From: an uncultured Collinsella sp.
GTDB taxonomy: Bacteria > Actinomycetota > Coriobacteriia > Coriobacteriales > Coriobacteriaceae
Direction of reading: 5' to 3'
DNA length: 64,000 bases
Assembly (NCBI GenBank): GCA_902467875.1
Contig: CABQWP010000005.1
Location: 1-64,000, forward strand
Positions 50,488-59,497 of the stretch are shown here, in pieces. Below the pieces are notes generated by a model. The model saw only the letters and a program-made list of their open reading frames with translations, made no database searches and was not told the DNA's origin. How positions within the stretch are numbered: position 1 is the first letter of the stretch; each line of letters opens with the position of its first letter. The translations under genes were made by a program, and so were the position numbers.

Positions 50488-51567
50488 CTAAATACCCGCA
50501 AGTTCGCAGTAGCGGTCGACATTGCTGGCAAATACCATCTCGACGGCGCCCTTCTGGACGGGCTCCGTCGGGGTCCTTCCCCACAGCAAATAATCGCCCA
50601 GTGTCTTGGCGCCGCGATACGCCAGGCTCGTCGGGTCCTTATAGACAATATTGGTAAAGATACCGCGGCGCAAGGCCAGGGCGCTTTCGGGAAACAGGTC
50701 GTTGCCGATCACCATGACCCGACCGGCCTTGCCGGTCGAGACGAGCGCGTCGGCAACCACTTCGGAACCAACGGCAAAAACGCTACAGATAAGTTCGGGG
50801 GCGTCCGGCGCACTCAAGCGCTTTTCGAGCTCATGCTCGAGTTGTTTGACTTGCGCATGGGCACCTGCAAGATCCTCAACCTGCCATGGAATATCACGTT
50901 CGCGCAGGTAATTGTGGAAGGCGCGGGCGGTTAGATAGTGCGAATCGGTATATGGGTCGCCTGTCAAAAGGAGCACGCGGGCGTCGGCCCCAGAAGCATG
51001 GACCAGGTTTGCCGCCTGCTCGGCCATAAGGCTGCCTGCCGTCGAATAATCGGCCAAGCTCGCACCCAAACGATTCAAATGCGGACGGTCGCCGTCGACA
51101 AGCTCAATCGTCACGCCCGCCTCGGCGATCTGCCCCAAAAGCTCAGTCGCACGATCGTCGCCCGGCGCATAGGCGAGCAAGCCATCAATCTTCTCGCCCA
51201 CCTGCAGACGCTCGTCGATTTGCTCGAGTGCATCAGCGTAGCCGCCCACGCCAAATTCAACGCGCTCAACCGTAATGCCCCGGTCGATGACCTCCTGTTC
51301 AAAGCGATTGCAGCCTTCCCACAGGTAACGGAAAAAGTACGCTCCCTCGCGCGATGCGCGGGGCAGGCAAAACACCAGATTGATATCCTTGCGGCGCAGG
51401 CTTGAGGCACTTGTGTTGCGGTGATAGCCCATGGCCTCGGCCTTAGCGTTCACCTTGGCGCGCACGGATTCGCTCACGCCGGCCTTTCCCGTCAGAGCCT
51501 TGTGCACGGTATTGATGGAAACGCCAAGCTCGGCGGCTATGTCCTTCATGGTTACGCGAGCGCTCAT
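50488..51567 (-). CDS. LacI-family regulator, probable repressor of the pectin/uronate regulon
   Basis: A 359-aa LacI/PurR-type protein with helix-turn-helix TMKDIAAELGVSINTVHKAL and a sugar-binding-type effector domain (GDDRATELLGQIAEAGVTIE, FAVGSEVVADALVSTGKAGR). It lies just upstream of uxaC in the same direction. The GTGAACGTTCAC palindromes with central CG at the uxa, transporter, GH105 and dhuD promoters are of LacI type, so this protein is the best candidate to bind them; this is inference. GGAG lies 9 bp before the ATG at 51567. Confidence 0.85.
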   Translation of the reverse strand: MSARVTMKDIAAELGVSINTVHKALTGKAGVSESVRAKVNAKAEAMGYHRNTSASSLRRKDINLVFCLPRASREGAYFFRYLWEGCNRFEQEVIDRGITVERVEFGVGGYADALEQIDERLQVGEKIDGLLAYAPGDDRATELLGQIAEAGVTIELVDGDRPHLNRLGASLADYSTAGSLMAEQAANLVHASGADARVLLLTGDPYTDSHYLTARAFHNYLRERDIPWQVEDLAGAHAQVKQLEHELEKRLSAPDAPELICSVFAVGSEVVADALVSTGKAGRVMVIGNDLFPESALALRRGIFTNIVYKDPTSLAYRGAKTLGDYLLWGRTPTEPVQKGAVEMVFASNVDRYCELAGI

Positions 51568-51664
51568 GCGGTTACTCCGTTATAGATAAGTTGCCAATTA
51601 ATAGTCCAGTTAACGATACCCCAAAAATACTCTTCGACTCGCCGTGCTCTCCCTCAAATGCACA

Positions 51665-51698
51665 AAGCGCCCCGCGAACGGATGCCCGCGGAGCGCTT
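51665..51698 (-). terminator. Terminator-like hairpin after the FeoB-associated gene
   Basis: A 12-position AAGCGC stem with one mismatch, 14 bp past the stop at 51712. Confidence 0.65.
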
Positions 51699-51711
51699 GG
51701 ATGTCCGGACC

Positions 51712-51912
51712 TTATTTGATACCGCGACCCAAGTCTTCGGCGATTTTGTCTACGCCCTTAAGTGCAGCGCACGTCTTTTTGTTGGAGCAATGCCCCGTGC
51801 AAACGCCACCCTGAGCGCAGTCGGCGCAGGTGCCCTTGCGGTAGATGCGCACGCACACGGCGACAAACGCAACGCCGATAACAGCCAGTACAACAATATC
51901 GATAGGTGCCAT
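51712..51912 (-). CDS. FeoB-associated Cys-rich membrane protein
   Basis: A 66-aa protein with one N-terminal membrane helix (VVLAVIGVAFVAVCV) and a cysteine cluster (CADCAQGGVCTGHCSNKKTC). This is the pattern of the small proteins encoded beside FeoB in many anaerobes; they may help metal handling, but no function is proven. It follows feoB on the same strand, separated by a terminator. Confidence 0.88.
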   Translation of the reverse strand: MAPIDIVVLAVIGVAFVAVCVRIYRKGTCADCAQGGVCTGHCSNKKTCAALKGVDKIAEDLGRGIK

Positions 51913-52057
51913 AGCAAGCCTCCTCTAGTTAACCAGCACTTACTTTACCCCATTCTCCACCTACCAAAAAGGGACAGGTTTATTTTGGTCGGTTTTATCT
52001 GCGGAAACGCCACATCTTAACTTCTGGGGCAAAGCAATCTGTCTCCCATGCACAAAA

Positions 52058-52085
52058 AGCCCGGGGTCGCTGGGACACCCGGGCT
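52058..52085 (-). terminator. Terminator of feoB
   Basis: An AGCCCGGG/CCCGGGCT stem followed by TTTTTG on the minus strand. Confidence 0.85.
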
Positions 52086-52114
52086 CATGAAAAGGGGCTA
52101 ATCCTTATTCGGAA

Positions 52115-54442
52115 CTAGGCGGAAACTGCGGCGGAAGCAGTGTTGGTCTCGTCCTCGTCGGTCCATGCATGTTTGGGCATGGGGCGGAAGATCTGGAAGA
52201 GCATCGCAACCAGCAGCATGATGGCCACAATCGTCCAGATACCAAACTGTCCAAGGACAAGCAGGTTGTAGAACTGGTTGATGAACAGGCCGATTACCCA
52301 AGCGAAGGCGCACTCGTAGCCGATGGCAATCGCAGTCCACTTGCCGGAATCCATCTGGTTGCGAATAGTACCTATGGCGGCAAAGCACGGAGCGCACAGC
52401 AGATTGAAAGCGCCAAAGGCAACGCAAGCGCCCATGGTCGGGAACATGCCGGCGAACGCGGTCCACAGGCTCGGGTCAGTCTCGCCGGCGTCGGCGACGG
52501 ACAGCAGCGAACCGGCGGTTGCGACGACGTTCTCCTTAGCCACAAGGCCCGAGACGGTCAGCGCGGTTGCCTGCCAGGTGCTAAAGCCGAGCGGGGCGAA
52601 GATCCAGGCGACCAGGTTGCCCAGCATGGCAAGCACGGAGTAGTCCATGAACTCCTCGGGGATGCCGTCCATCGCAGGCAGGAAGCCAAAGGAACCGTTG
52701 TAGCTACCAAAGTTGGACAGGAACCAAACCACGACAGTGGACGCGAAGATGACCGTACCGGCCTTCTTGATAAAGGCCCAGCAGCGCTCCCACACGTGCA
52801 GCGCCCAAGAGCGGATCGCCGGGAAGTGGTAAGCGGGGAGCTCCATAACGAACGGCGTCGGGCGACCGGCGAAGAGCTTGGTCTTCTTGAGCATGAGGCC
52901 CGAGGCGATGACGGCAAAGACGCCCAGGAAGTAGAAGAGCGGGCTGATCCACGCGGCGGTGGTGGAAGAATCGCCGATGATGGAGCCCATGAGCAGGGCG
53001 ATGATCGGCAGCTTGGCGCCACAGGGAATGAACGTGGTGGTCATGACCGTCATGCGGCGGTCCTTCTCGTTCTCGATGGTCTTGGTGGCCATGACGCCGG
53101 GGACACCGCAGCCCGAGGACACGAGCATGGGGATAAAGGACTTACCGGACAGGCCGAAGCGGCGGAACACGCGGTCCATGATGAAGGCGACGCGAGCCAT
53201 GTAGCCGCAGTCCTCCAGGAAAGACAGCATCACAAAGAGCAAGAACATCTGCGGGACAAAGCCGAAGATGGCACCCAAACCGCCGACGATACCGTCGCAG
53301 ACCAGCGAATCGACCAGGCCACCGTCCTCGGTGCCGCCCGCCACAAGGGCGTCATGCACCACGGTGGTGATACCCGGGACATAGGGGCCGTACTGCGCCG
53401 GGTCGACCGAGTCGGCGTTGTCGCCCGCAGCCTCGACGGCTGCATCGTAGGCGTCGCGGCCCTGACCGAGCACGTACCAACCGTCGGTGCCAAAGAGCTG
53501 GTCGTTGGTGAAGTCGGTCACCGTGCCGCCCAGGGTGGAAACGGCGATGTAGTACACGCAGAACATGATGACCACAAAGATCGGCAGGCCCAGAATACGG
53601 TTGGTAACCACGCGGTCGATCTTCTCGGAGGTGCTCATCTTGGCCGGAGCCTTGGTCATGCACTCGTCGATGATGTGCGCGATGACGCCATAGCGCTCAC
53701 CGGTGATAATGGACTCGGCATCGTCGTCGCAGTCCTGCTCGCACTGGGCGACCAGCTGCTCCACGCGAGCGGCCTTCTCCTTAGTGAGGTTGATGAGTTT
53801 GCAGGCGTCTGCATCACGCTCGAACAGCTTGACGGCGTAATAGCGGCGCTTGTTGGCGGGAACGCTCGCCGGAAGGTTGTTCTCGATGTGGTCCAGAACG
53901 TCCTCAATAGAAGAATCAAACTTGTGCTCCGGCACCTGGCCCTTGGAAGCAGCGGACTTCTTGACCTGCTCGAACAGCTCCTTGATACCCTTGTTCTTAA
54001 GAGCCGAGATCATCATGACCGGACAGCCGAGCTTCTTGGACAGCTTGTCGGTGTCGATCTTGTCACCGTTCTTCTCGACCAAGTCGGCCATGTTGAGGGC
54101 GACGACCACGGGCAGGCCGGTCTCGATAACCTGAAGCGCCAGGTACAGGTTGCGCTCGAGGTTGGTGGCGTCGACCACCTGGACGACAACATCGGGCTCG
54201 CCGCTCATGAGGTAGTCGCGCGAGCATTGCTCCTCGGGGCTATAGGGGGAAAGCGAGTAGATGCCAGGGAGGTCCGTGATGGTAACGTTCTTGTCGCTTA
54301 GGAGCTTGGCCTCCTTTTTCTCAACCGTGACGCCGGGCCAGTTGCCAACGTAGCCGTTGGCGCCGGTGATCAGGTTGAAAAGCGTGGTCTTGCCGCAGTT
54401 GGGGTTACCCGCCAGCGCGACATGGATCTGAGAATCCGCCAT
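52115..54442 (-). CDS. feoB: Ferrous iron transporter FeoB
   Basis: A 775-aa transporter for Fe2+. The N-terminal G domain has ALAGNPNCGKTTLFN (G1), TDLPGIYSLSPYS (G3) and ALNMADLV (G4); then a helical linker and about 10 membrane helices with the paired Gate motifs (VSSGCGVPGVMATKTI, FIPCGAKLPI). An extra loop of about 60 residues rich in Asp/Ala/Gly lies after the first membrane segment (near residue 320-380). An iron-box-like palindrome precedes the gene, after the two feoA genes. Confidence 0.96.
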   Translation of the reverse strand: MADSQIHVALAGNPNCGKTTLFNLITGANGYVGNWPGVTVEKKEAKLLSDKNVTITDLPGIYSLSPYSPEEQCSRDYLMSGEPDVVVQVVDATNLERNLYLALQVIETGLPVVVALNMADLVEKNGDKIDTDKLSKKLGCPVMMISALKNKGIKELFEQVKKSAASKGQVPEHKFDSSIEDVLDHIENNLPASVPANKRRYYAVKLFERDADACKLINLTKEKAARVEQLVAQCEQDCDDDAESIITGERYGVIAHIIDECMTKAPAKMSTSEKIDRVVTNRILGLPIFVVIMFCVYYIAVSTLGGTVTDFTNDQLFGTDGWYVLGQGRDAYDAAVEAAGDNADSVDPAQYGPYVPGITTVVHDALVAGGTEDGGLVDSLVCDGIVGGLGAIFGFVPQMFLLFVMLSFLEDCGYMARVAFIMDRVFRRFGLSGKSFIPMLVSSGCGVPGVMATKTIENEKDRRMTVMTTTFIPCGAKLPIIALLMGSIIGDSSTTAAWISPLFYFLGVFAVIASGLMLKKTKLFAGRPTPFVMELPAYHFPAIRSWALHVWERCWAFIKKAGTVIFASTVVVWFLSNFGSYNGSFGFLPAMDGIPEEFMDYSVLAMLGNLVAWIFAPLGFSTWQATALTVSGLVAKENVVATAGSLLSVADAGETDPSLWTAFAGMFPTMGACVAFGAFNLLCAPCFAAIGTIRNQMDSGKWTAIAIGYECAFAWVIGLFINQFYNLLVLGQFGIWTIVAIMLLVAMLFQIFRPMPKHAWTDEDETNTASAAVSA

Positions 54443-54517
54443 TCAATCCTTCTTCCTTGTGTGCCTGCGCTGCTTTCTCCGCACAGGCTGGATAATGTGC
54501 TTCAAAGTTGCAGCATT

Positions 54518-54537
54518 AAGTTAGAAAAACCTAACTT
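54518..54537. promoter_or_regulatory. AAGTTAG/CTAACTT palindrome upstream of feoB
   Basis: AAGTTAG (54518-54524) and CTAACTT (54531-54537) form a 7-bp inverted repeat with a 6-bp spacer, similar in build to DtxR/IdeR iron boxes (TTAG...CTAA). Confidence 0.55.
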
Positions 54538-54564
54538 TATCTGCAGAAATATACGTCCGCGCCC

Positions 54565-54786
54565 TTACTGGACCTCGACGACGGCCGCCTCCTCCTTGCG
54601 GATGGAAAGCTCGTAGCCGCGCACGTTGATCTCGACCGGATCACCGAGCGGTGCAACCTTCACGACCTTGAACGATGTGCCCTTGATGAGCCCCAGGTCC
54701 ATAAGGTGGCGGCGAAGCGCACCCTCACCGTGAAGCTTGACGATGGTAGAGCTCTCGCCCACCTTAACGTCACCCAACGTCTTCAT
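54565..54786 (-). CDS. feoA: FeoA-domain protein 1
   Basis: A 73-aa SH3-like protein (GEGALRRHLMDLGLIKGTSF, DPVEINVRGYELSIRKEEA) that assists FeoB in the membrane. It is the second of two tandem feoA genes and precedes feoB. Confidence 0.92.
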   Translation of the reverse strand: MKTLGDVKVGESSTIVKLHGEGALRRHLMDLGLIKGTSFKVVKVAPLGDPVEINVRGYELSIRKEEAAVVEVQ

Positions 54787-54825
54787 CCTCTTGTCCCCCT
54801 TTCGGTTTTTATGAAATGCTGCGGA

Positions 54826-55068
54826 CTAACCGACGGTCATGATGTGCATGGCAACCTTGGAATCGATGCCAAAGCGTGCACCCAGCACCGTGACGATGAT
54901 ATTGGCGCCACTCGAGCTCACCACGTGGATTTCGTTGCCCTCGACAAAGCCGAGGTCCTTGAGGTGGTGCTTCATGTCCTCATTGCCCTTTACACGAGAC
55001 ACGCGCACGGTTTCGCCCGCTTTTACCATCGAAAGCGGCATGGCCGGCATCTGCGGTCCGCAAGACAT
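54826..55068 (-). CDS. FeoA-domain protein 2
   Basis: An 80-aa SH3-like protein (MKHHLKDLGFVEGNEIHVV, GARFGIDSKVAMHIMTV) that leads the feo operon. Its N-terminus has Cys, Gly and Pro rich sequence (MSCGPQMPAMPLS). Two FeoA proteins before FeoB are common in Gram-positive anaerobes. Confidence 0.9.
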   Translation of the reverse strand: MSCGPQMPAMPLSMVKAGETVRVSRVKGNEDMKHHLKDLGFVEGNEIHVVSSSGANIIVTVLGARFGIDSKVAMHIMTVG

Positions 55069-55110
55069 GAGTTGCTCCTAACGTCAGTTCGTCCTCAACA
55101 TCGACGCGAT

Positions 55111-55164
55111 AAAAGTTAACCACGTCTATGTTCGCTATAGTAAACTAGCACGTGGTTAACTTTT
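55111..55164. promoter_or_regulatory. Feo promoter framed by a 15-bp inverted repeat
   Basis: AAAAGTTAACCACGT (55111-55125) and its exact complement (55150-55164) frame 24 bp that include a plausible minus-strand -10 (TACTAT). This placement fits a repressor or activator of the feo operon. Confidence 0.65.
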
Positions 55165-55214
55165 TGGAAAGGGCCCCCATTCAGATTTCGAAAAAGTTTC
55201 CTATACGAAACAAA

Positions 55215-55249
55215 AGGGCGTGGCAAAGGACCATCCTTTACCACGCCCT
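55215..55249 (-). terminator. Terminator of the HPr gene
   Basis: An AGGGCGTGG stem with an inner AAAGGA/TCCTTT stem is followed by TTTTG on the minus strand. Confidence 0.85.
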
Positions 55250-55256
55250 GTCATGC

Positions 55257-55505
55257 TTAAAGCGAGAGATTTCTGATCGATGTGACACAGGAGGCTTCAT
55301 CCACGCCCGAAACACGAAAGACGACGCTCTCGCCGCACTCACCATAGAGGGCCATGAGCCCCATGACATCGCGGCCATCCGTGTGGCGATCGCCGATGCT
55401 GACTGACACGTCGCTACGATGCTTGGCAATGATGTCATAGAGCAGCGCAACCGGGCGGGCATGTAGTCCCAACGGATCTTTAATCGTCTTTGTAAACTCG
55501 ACCAT
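55257..55505 (-). CDS. HPr-family phosphocarrier, His15 present and Asp at position 46
   Basis: An 82-aa HPr-fold protein. The PTS phosphorylation site is intact (GLHARPV, His15). At the regulatory position 46, where Gram-positive HPr has Ser phosphorylated by HPr kinase, the sequence is GRDVMGLM, giving Asp46. GGGAGGGG precedes the ATG at 55505. No enzyme I gene is near. It may be the main HPr or a regulatory paralogue. Confidence 0.85.
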   Translation of the reverse strand: MVEFTKTIKDPLGLHARPVALLYDIIAKHRSDVSVSIGDRHTDGRDVMGLMALYGECGESVVFRVSGVDEASCVTSIRNLSL

Positions 55506-55598
55506 GTCCCCTCCCACGGCATCGCACATTCGGCCGGCAAAACCCAGCCACGTGGTAGTTATTGTAGCGTTAGATACTTGTCGAGGACCCTTTCGGAT

Positions 55599-55828
55599 AC
55601 CCCGTGGGCAAAAAGTGACAAATATGAGTACTGTCACCAATTTAGTAGCAGCAAAATCGAGAGCATATCGCCTACTTTGAGCGATCCGAAGAAGTTGAAA
55701 GCCGTCAAACGCCCTTTAAAGGGGGTTAGATAAATTGATTTTGAGCCCATTTTCGCTCAGAGCAGGCCGGAAAATATGACACCTCTTTTACAACAGTACT
55801 CATATTTGGCATTTTTTGCCCACAGGGT
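55599..55828. repeat. 230-bp element with 36-bp terminal inverted repeats
   Basis: Arms 55599-55634 and 55793-55828 match at 33 of 36 positions and share AAATATGAGTACTGT at the inner end. The core is A/T-richer than the neighbourhood and has no gene. It fills the gap between the HPr and aspS genes. Confidence 0.8.
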
Positions 55829-55856
55829 CCACAGCGCTCATCTCACACGAATAAAA

Positions 55857-55887
55857 AACGAGGGAAGGCACGCGTCCTTCCCTCGTT
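55857..55887 (-). terminator. Terminator of aspS
   Basis: A perfect 12-bp stem (55857-55868 with 55876-55887) followed by TTTTTTA on the minus strand. Confidence 0.92.
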
Positions 55888-55910
55888 ACGGGCAATATGT
55901 AGCCGCTTGC

Positions 55911-57698
55911 CTACATCAGGCGCAGGCTGACGTCCTTGAGCTGGGCGCCACTAACGGCACTCGGAGCACCCGACATAAGGTCGGAGCCGCTGGCCGTCTT
56001 GGGGAACGCCATGACGTCGCGGATGGAGTCGGAACCGGTGAGCAGCATGCACACGCGGTCCAGGCCCAGAGCAAAACCGCCCATCGGGGGTGCACCAAAC
56101 TTGAGAGCCTCCATGAGGAAGCCGAACTGAGACTCGGCACGCTCCTCGGTAAAGCCCAGGAGCTTGAGCATGGACATCTGCATCTCGGCGTTGTGGATAC
56201 GCATACCGCCGCCGCCGGCCTCAAAGCCGTCCATGACAAAGTCGTAGGTGCACGAACCGGCTGCCAGCGGATCGGCCTCGATCTTGGCGATGTCGGTCTC
56301 GGTCGGCAGGGTAAAGGGCTGGTGCTCGGCAGCATAGGCCTTGCGGTCCTCATCCCAGTGGAACAGCGGGAAGTTGACGACCCACAGGAAGTCGTGGCCC
56401 TCGCGCTTGATCTCGAGCGCGTTGGCCATATGGGAGCGCATGCCGCCCAGGATCTCGTCGGAGAGTAGGCGCGGACCGGCGGCGAACATCACAAGGTCGC
56501 CGGGTTCGACGTCCATGCGCTCGCGCAGAGCCGCCATCTCCTCATCCGAGAAGAACTTGACGATGGGGCTGTTGATGGAGCCGTCCTCGCGGAAGGCGAT
56601 CCAAGCCAGGCCCTTGGCGCCAAACGTGGAGGCCACGCCGGCAAGCTTATCGATCTTGGCACGTGCCCAGGCACCGGCGCCCTTGGCGTTGATGGCCTTG
56701 ACGACAGAGCCCTCCTCGTTTGCGGCGGTCGCAAAGACCTTGAACTTGGAGTTGGCAAAAATGTCGGTCAGGTCGACCAGGTGCATGCCATAGCGGGTAT
56801 CGGGCTTGTCGGAGCCATAGGTGTCCATGGCCTCCCAGTAGTCCATGCGACGCAGCGGCGTGGGCATCTCGACACCCATGCGGCCGAAGGCGTCGGCCAG
56901 GACCTCCTCGAGCGCACTCATGACATCGTTCTGGTCCACGAAGGACATCTCGATATCGACCTGGGTGAACTCGGGCTGGCGGTCGGCACGCAGGTCCTCG
57001 TCGCGGAAGCACTTGGCAACCTGGTAGTAGCGCTCGACGCCACCGACCATGAGCAGCTGCTTCAGAAGCTGCGGGGACTGCGGCAGAGCGTAGAAGTTGC
57101 CCGGCTGAATACGGCTGGGAACGATGAAGTCGCGGGCGCCCTCGGGCGTGGACTTGAACAGGGAGGGCGTCTCGACCTCCATGAACTCACGGTTGTGCAG
57201 CGCCTCGCGAATGGCAAAAGTAAAGTCGGAGCGCAGCTTGAGGTTGGCCATCATCTCGGGACGACGGAGGTCCAGATAGCGATAGCGCAGACGGGTGTCC
57301 TCGCTGGTCTCGATGCCGTCCTCGATCTGGAACGGCGGGGTGACGGACGTGTTGAGCACCTCGGCGTGGTCGGTCAGGACCTCGATCTCGCCGGTCGCGA
57401 GCTTGGTGTTGGTGGTCTCCTCGCCACGAGCGCGCACGACGCCGTGGATCTTGATGGGCCACTCGGGACGCATGGTCTCAGCGATCTTAAAGGCGTCGCC
57501 GTCGGAGTGCTCGGGGTCGAAGGTGAGCTGCGTGATGCCCTCGCGGTCGCGAAGGTCGCAGAAGATAAGGCCACCGTGGTCGCGGCGACGGCTCACCCAA
57601 CCGGTGAGGGTGACCTCTTCGCCCACGTTCTCGCGGCGAAGCTCGCCGCAGGTACGGGTGTGCATGGAATGCTCGTCGATGGGACGGGTCTGGCTCAT
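55911..57698 (-). CDS. aspS: Aspartyl-tRNA synthetase (bacterial type)
   Basis: A 595-aa class II synthetase that charges tRNA-Asp (or Asp/Asn). The OB-fold domain (EEVTLTGWVSRRRDHGGLIF), motif 1-2 (EVETPSLFKSTPEGARDF, YYQVAKCFRDEDLRADRQPE), the bacterial GAD insert and motif 3 (GGFALGLDRVCMLLTG) are complete. AAAGGAGG lies upstream of the ATG at 57698. The first 12 residues are a short extension; a second ATG follows. Confidence 0.96.
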   Translation of the reverse strand: MSQTRPIDEHSMHTRTCGELRRENVGEEVTLTGWVSRRRDHGGLIFCDLRDREGITQLTFDPEHSDGDAFKIAETMRPEWPIKIHGVVRARGEETTNTKLATGEIEVLTDHAEVLNTSVTPPFQIEDGIETSEDTRLRYRYLDLRRPEMMANLKLRSDFTFAIREALHNREFMEVETPSLFKSTPEGARDFIVPSRIQPGNFYALPQSPQLLKQLLMVGGVERYYQVAKCFRDEDLRADRQPEFTQVDIEMSFVDQNDVMSALEEVLADAFGRMGVEMPTPLRRMDYWEAMDTYGSDKPDTRYGMHLVDLTDIFANSKFKVFATAANEEGSVVKAINAKGAGAWARAKIDKLAGVASTFGAKGLAWIAFREDGSINSPIVKFFSDEEMAALRERMDVEPGDLVMFAAGPRLLSDEILGGMRSHMANALEIKREGHDFLWVVNFPLFHWDEDRKAYAAEHQPFTLPTETDIAKIEADPLAAGSCTYDFVMDGFEAGGGGMRIHNAEMQMSMLKLLGFTEERAESQFGFLMEALKFGAPPMGGFALGLDRVCMLLTGSDSIRDVMAFPKTASGSDLMSGAPSAVSGAQLKDVSLRLM

Positions 57699-57954
57699 AC
57701 CAGTGATCCTCCTTTATGGATCTGTGCCGCCCCGTGTCGTTCCGGGCGGCGTCGTACAGATTTGCCCAGCCTGCGTAAACCGCGCAGCCGGACATGGCGT
57801 TCTATCTTATCGCACCTGCGTCGATGTGCCGCGGAAAAGTAGCTCCTGCCCAAAGACTTGACGGAGACGAAACAATTGAGGCACCGTGGCCGTCGCCAAG
57901 GCGCGCCACGTGCGACAATGTGCCCCAATACAACTGCACTCGGAAAGGCCCGCC

Positions 57955-58590
57955 ATGACCGCACGCCTCATCGTTATGGATATCGACTCTACACTCATCA
58001 ACCAGGAGGTCATCGACCTGTTGGGCGAGGAAGCCGGCGTGGGCGAGCAAGTAGCGCGGATCACCGAGCGCGCCATGCGCGGCGAGCTCGACTTTAAGCA
58101 GGCGCTCGAGGAGCGCGTGGGGCTGCTTGCCGGCTTGGATGAGAGCGTGTTCGAGCGCTCCTTTGCGCGCGTGACGTTTACCCCCGGTGCGCTGGAGCTT
58201 GTGCGCTCGGCGCACAGCAAGGGCTGGAAGGTCGGCGTGGTAAGCGGCGGCTTTCACGAGGTCGCCGATAAAATCGTGGCCGCTGCGGGCATCGATTTTT
58301 GCCTGGCCAACCGCCTGGAGGTCGTAGACGGCAAGCTCACGGGTAAGTTGGCGGCAGACATTGTGACCAAGGAATCCAAGCTCATCCAGCTGCTGGACTG
58401 GGCAGTTGAGTGCGGTGTCCACATGGCCCATACCGTCGCGATCGGCGACGGCGCCAACGACATCCCCATGATTCAGGCTGCGGGCACGGGCATCGCGTTT
58501 TGCGCCAAGCCCAAGACGCGCGAAGCCGCCCCGTTTGCCATCGACGAGCGCAACCTGATGCTCGCCATGGACATCATCCTGCGTGACTAG
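57955..58590 (+). CDS. serB: Phosphoserine phosphatase SerB-like HAD hydrolase
   Basis: A 211-aa HAD phosphatase. The motifs are MDIDSTLIN (I), VVSGGFHEV (II), the Lys in TKESK (III) and IGDGANDIPMIQAAG (IV), with the small cap residues of SerB (QEVIDLLGEEAGV). It should dephosphorylate phosphoserine in serine synthesis. The start at 57955 has GGAAAGG upstream. Confidence 0.9.
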   Translation: MTARLIVMDIDSTLINQEVIDLLGEEAGVGEQVARITERAMRGELDFKQALEERVGLLAGLDESVFERSFARVTFTPGALELVRSAHSKGWKVGVVSGGFHEVADKIVAAAGIDFCLANRLEVVDGKLTGKLAADIVTKESKLIQLLDWAVECGVHMAHTVAIGDGANDIPMIQAAGTGIAFCAKPKTREAAPFAIDERNLMLAMDIILRD

Positions 58591-58704
58591 CCGATCCGTC
58601 TAACAATTGAATCAGTCTGTCCTATAGTTTCCGAACAATTTTGTCTTAGTGTTCGGAAACATACCCTTTGAGTGCTAGACTTTGCGCCGTCGAAGGGAAC
58701 ATAT

Positions 58705-59487
58705 ATGGATAAGCAAGATCTTGAGCAATTGCTGAGCGATGTTGCCGGCGGAGCAGTCACCCCGGCAGTCGCCCTCACGCGCATCCAAACGGCGCCAACC
58801 GCCGATCTGGGTTTTGCACAGCTCGATCTTTCGCGCGGAGTGCGCCAGGGAGCCGGCGAGGTTGTCTACGGTGCCGGTAAAACCGCCGAGCAAATTGCCG
58901 CCATTATCGAAGCGCTGCGCGATGCCGGCCAGGAGCGCATCCTGGTCACGCGCCTGGATGCCGAAAAAGCCACGCACACCGCTGAGCTTCTCGGCAACGA
59001 CAGCGACCTGGGGTATGTCCCGGACGCCCAGCTCGCCCTCGTGGGCGGCAAGCCCTCCCCTACCGGCAACGGACGCATCGTTGTCGCCTGCGCCGGCACG
59101 AGCGACCTGCCCGTCGCCGAAGAAGCCGCGTTGACGGCCGAGTTCTATGGCAACGAGGTCGACCGCCTCTACGACGTAGGCGTCGCCGGCCTGCACCGCC
59201 TGCTCGCGCATGCCGAGGAACTCGCCCAGGCACAGGTGGTCATTGCCATCGCCGGCATGGAGGGCGCGCTGGCGAGCGTTATCGGCGGTCTGGTGAGCTG
59301 TCCGGTCATCGCCGTTCCCACCAGCGTTGGCTACGGCGCAAGTTTTGGTGGCGTAGCCGCGCTGCTCGCCATGCTCAACTCCTGTGCCAGCGGCGTTTCG
59401 GTCGTCAATATCGACAACGGCTTTGGCGCCGCCTACCAGGCAAGTCTTATCAATCATCTGAGCGCCGGCACACCCCGCGCCCGCTAA
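58705..59487 (+). CDS. larB: Nickel-pincer cofactor enzyme LarB
   Basis: A 260-aa PurE-like enzyme that carboxylates and hydrolyses nicotinic acid adenine dinucleotide to begin the nickel-pincer cofactor of lactate racemase. The conserved segments are DLSRGVRQGAGEVVYGAGKT, VACAGTSDLPVAEEAALTA, and the PurE-like loop MEGALASVIGGLVSCPVIAV with PTSVGYGASFGG. Larc follows 10 bp later. The start at 58705 has GAAGGGAA upstream. Confidence 0.93.
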   Translation: MDKQDLEQLLSDVAGGAVTPAVALTRIQTAPTADLGFAQLDLSRGVRQGAGEVVYGAGKTAEQIAAIIEALRDAGQERILVTRLDAEKATHTAELLGNDSDLGYVPDAQLALVGGKPSPTGNGRIVVACAGTSDLPVAEEAALTAEFYGNEVDRLYDVGVAGLHRLLAHAEELAQAQVVIAIAGMEGALASVIGGLVSCPVIAVPTSVGYGASFGGVAALLAMLNSCASGVSVVNIDNGFGAAYQASLINHLSAGTPRAR

Positions 59488-59497
59488 GGAGCATTCC

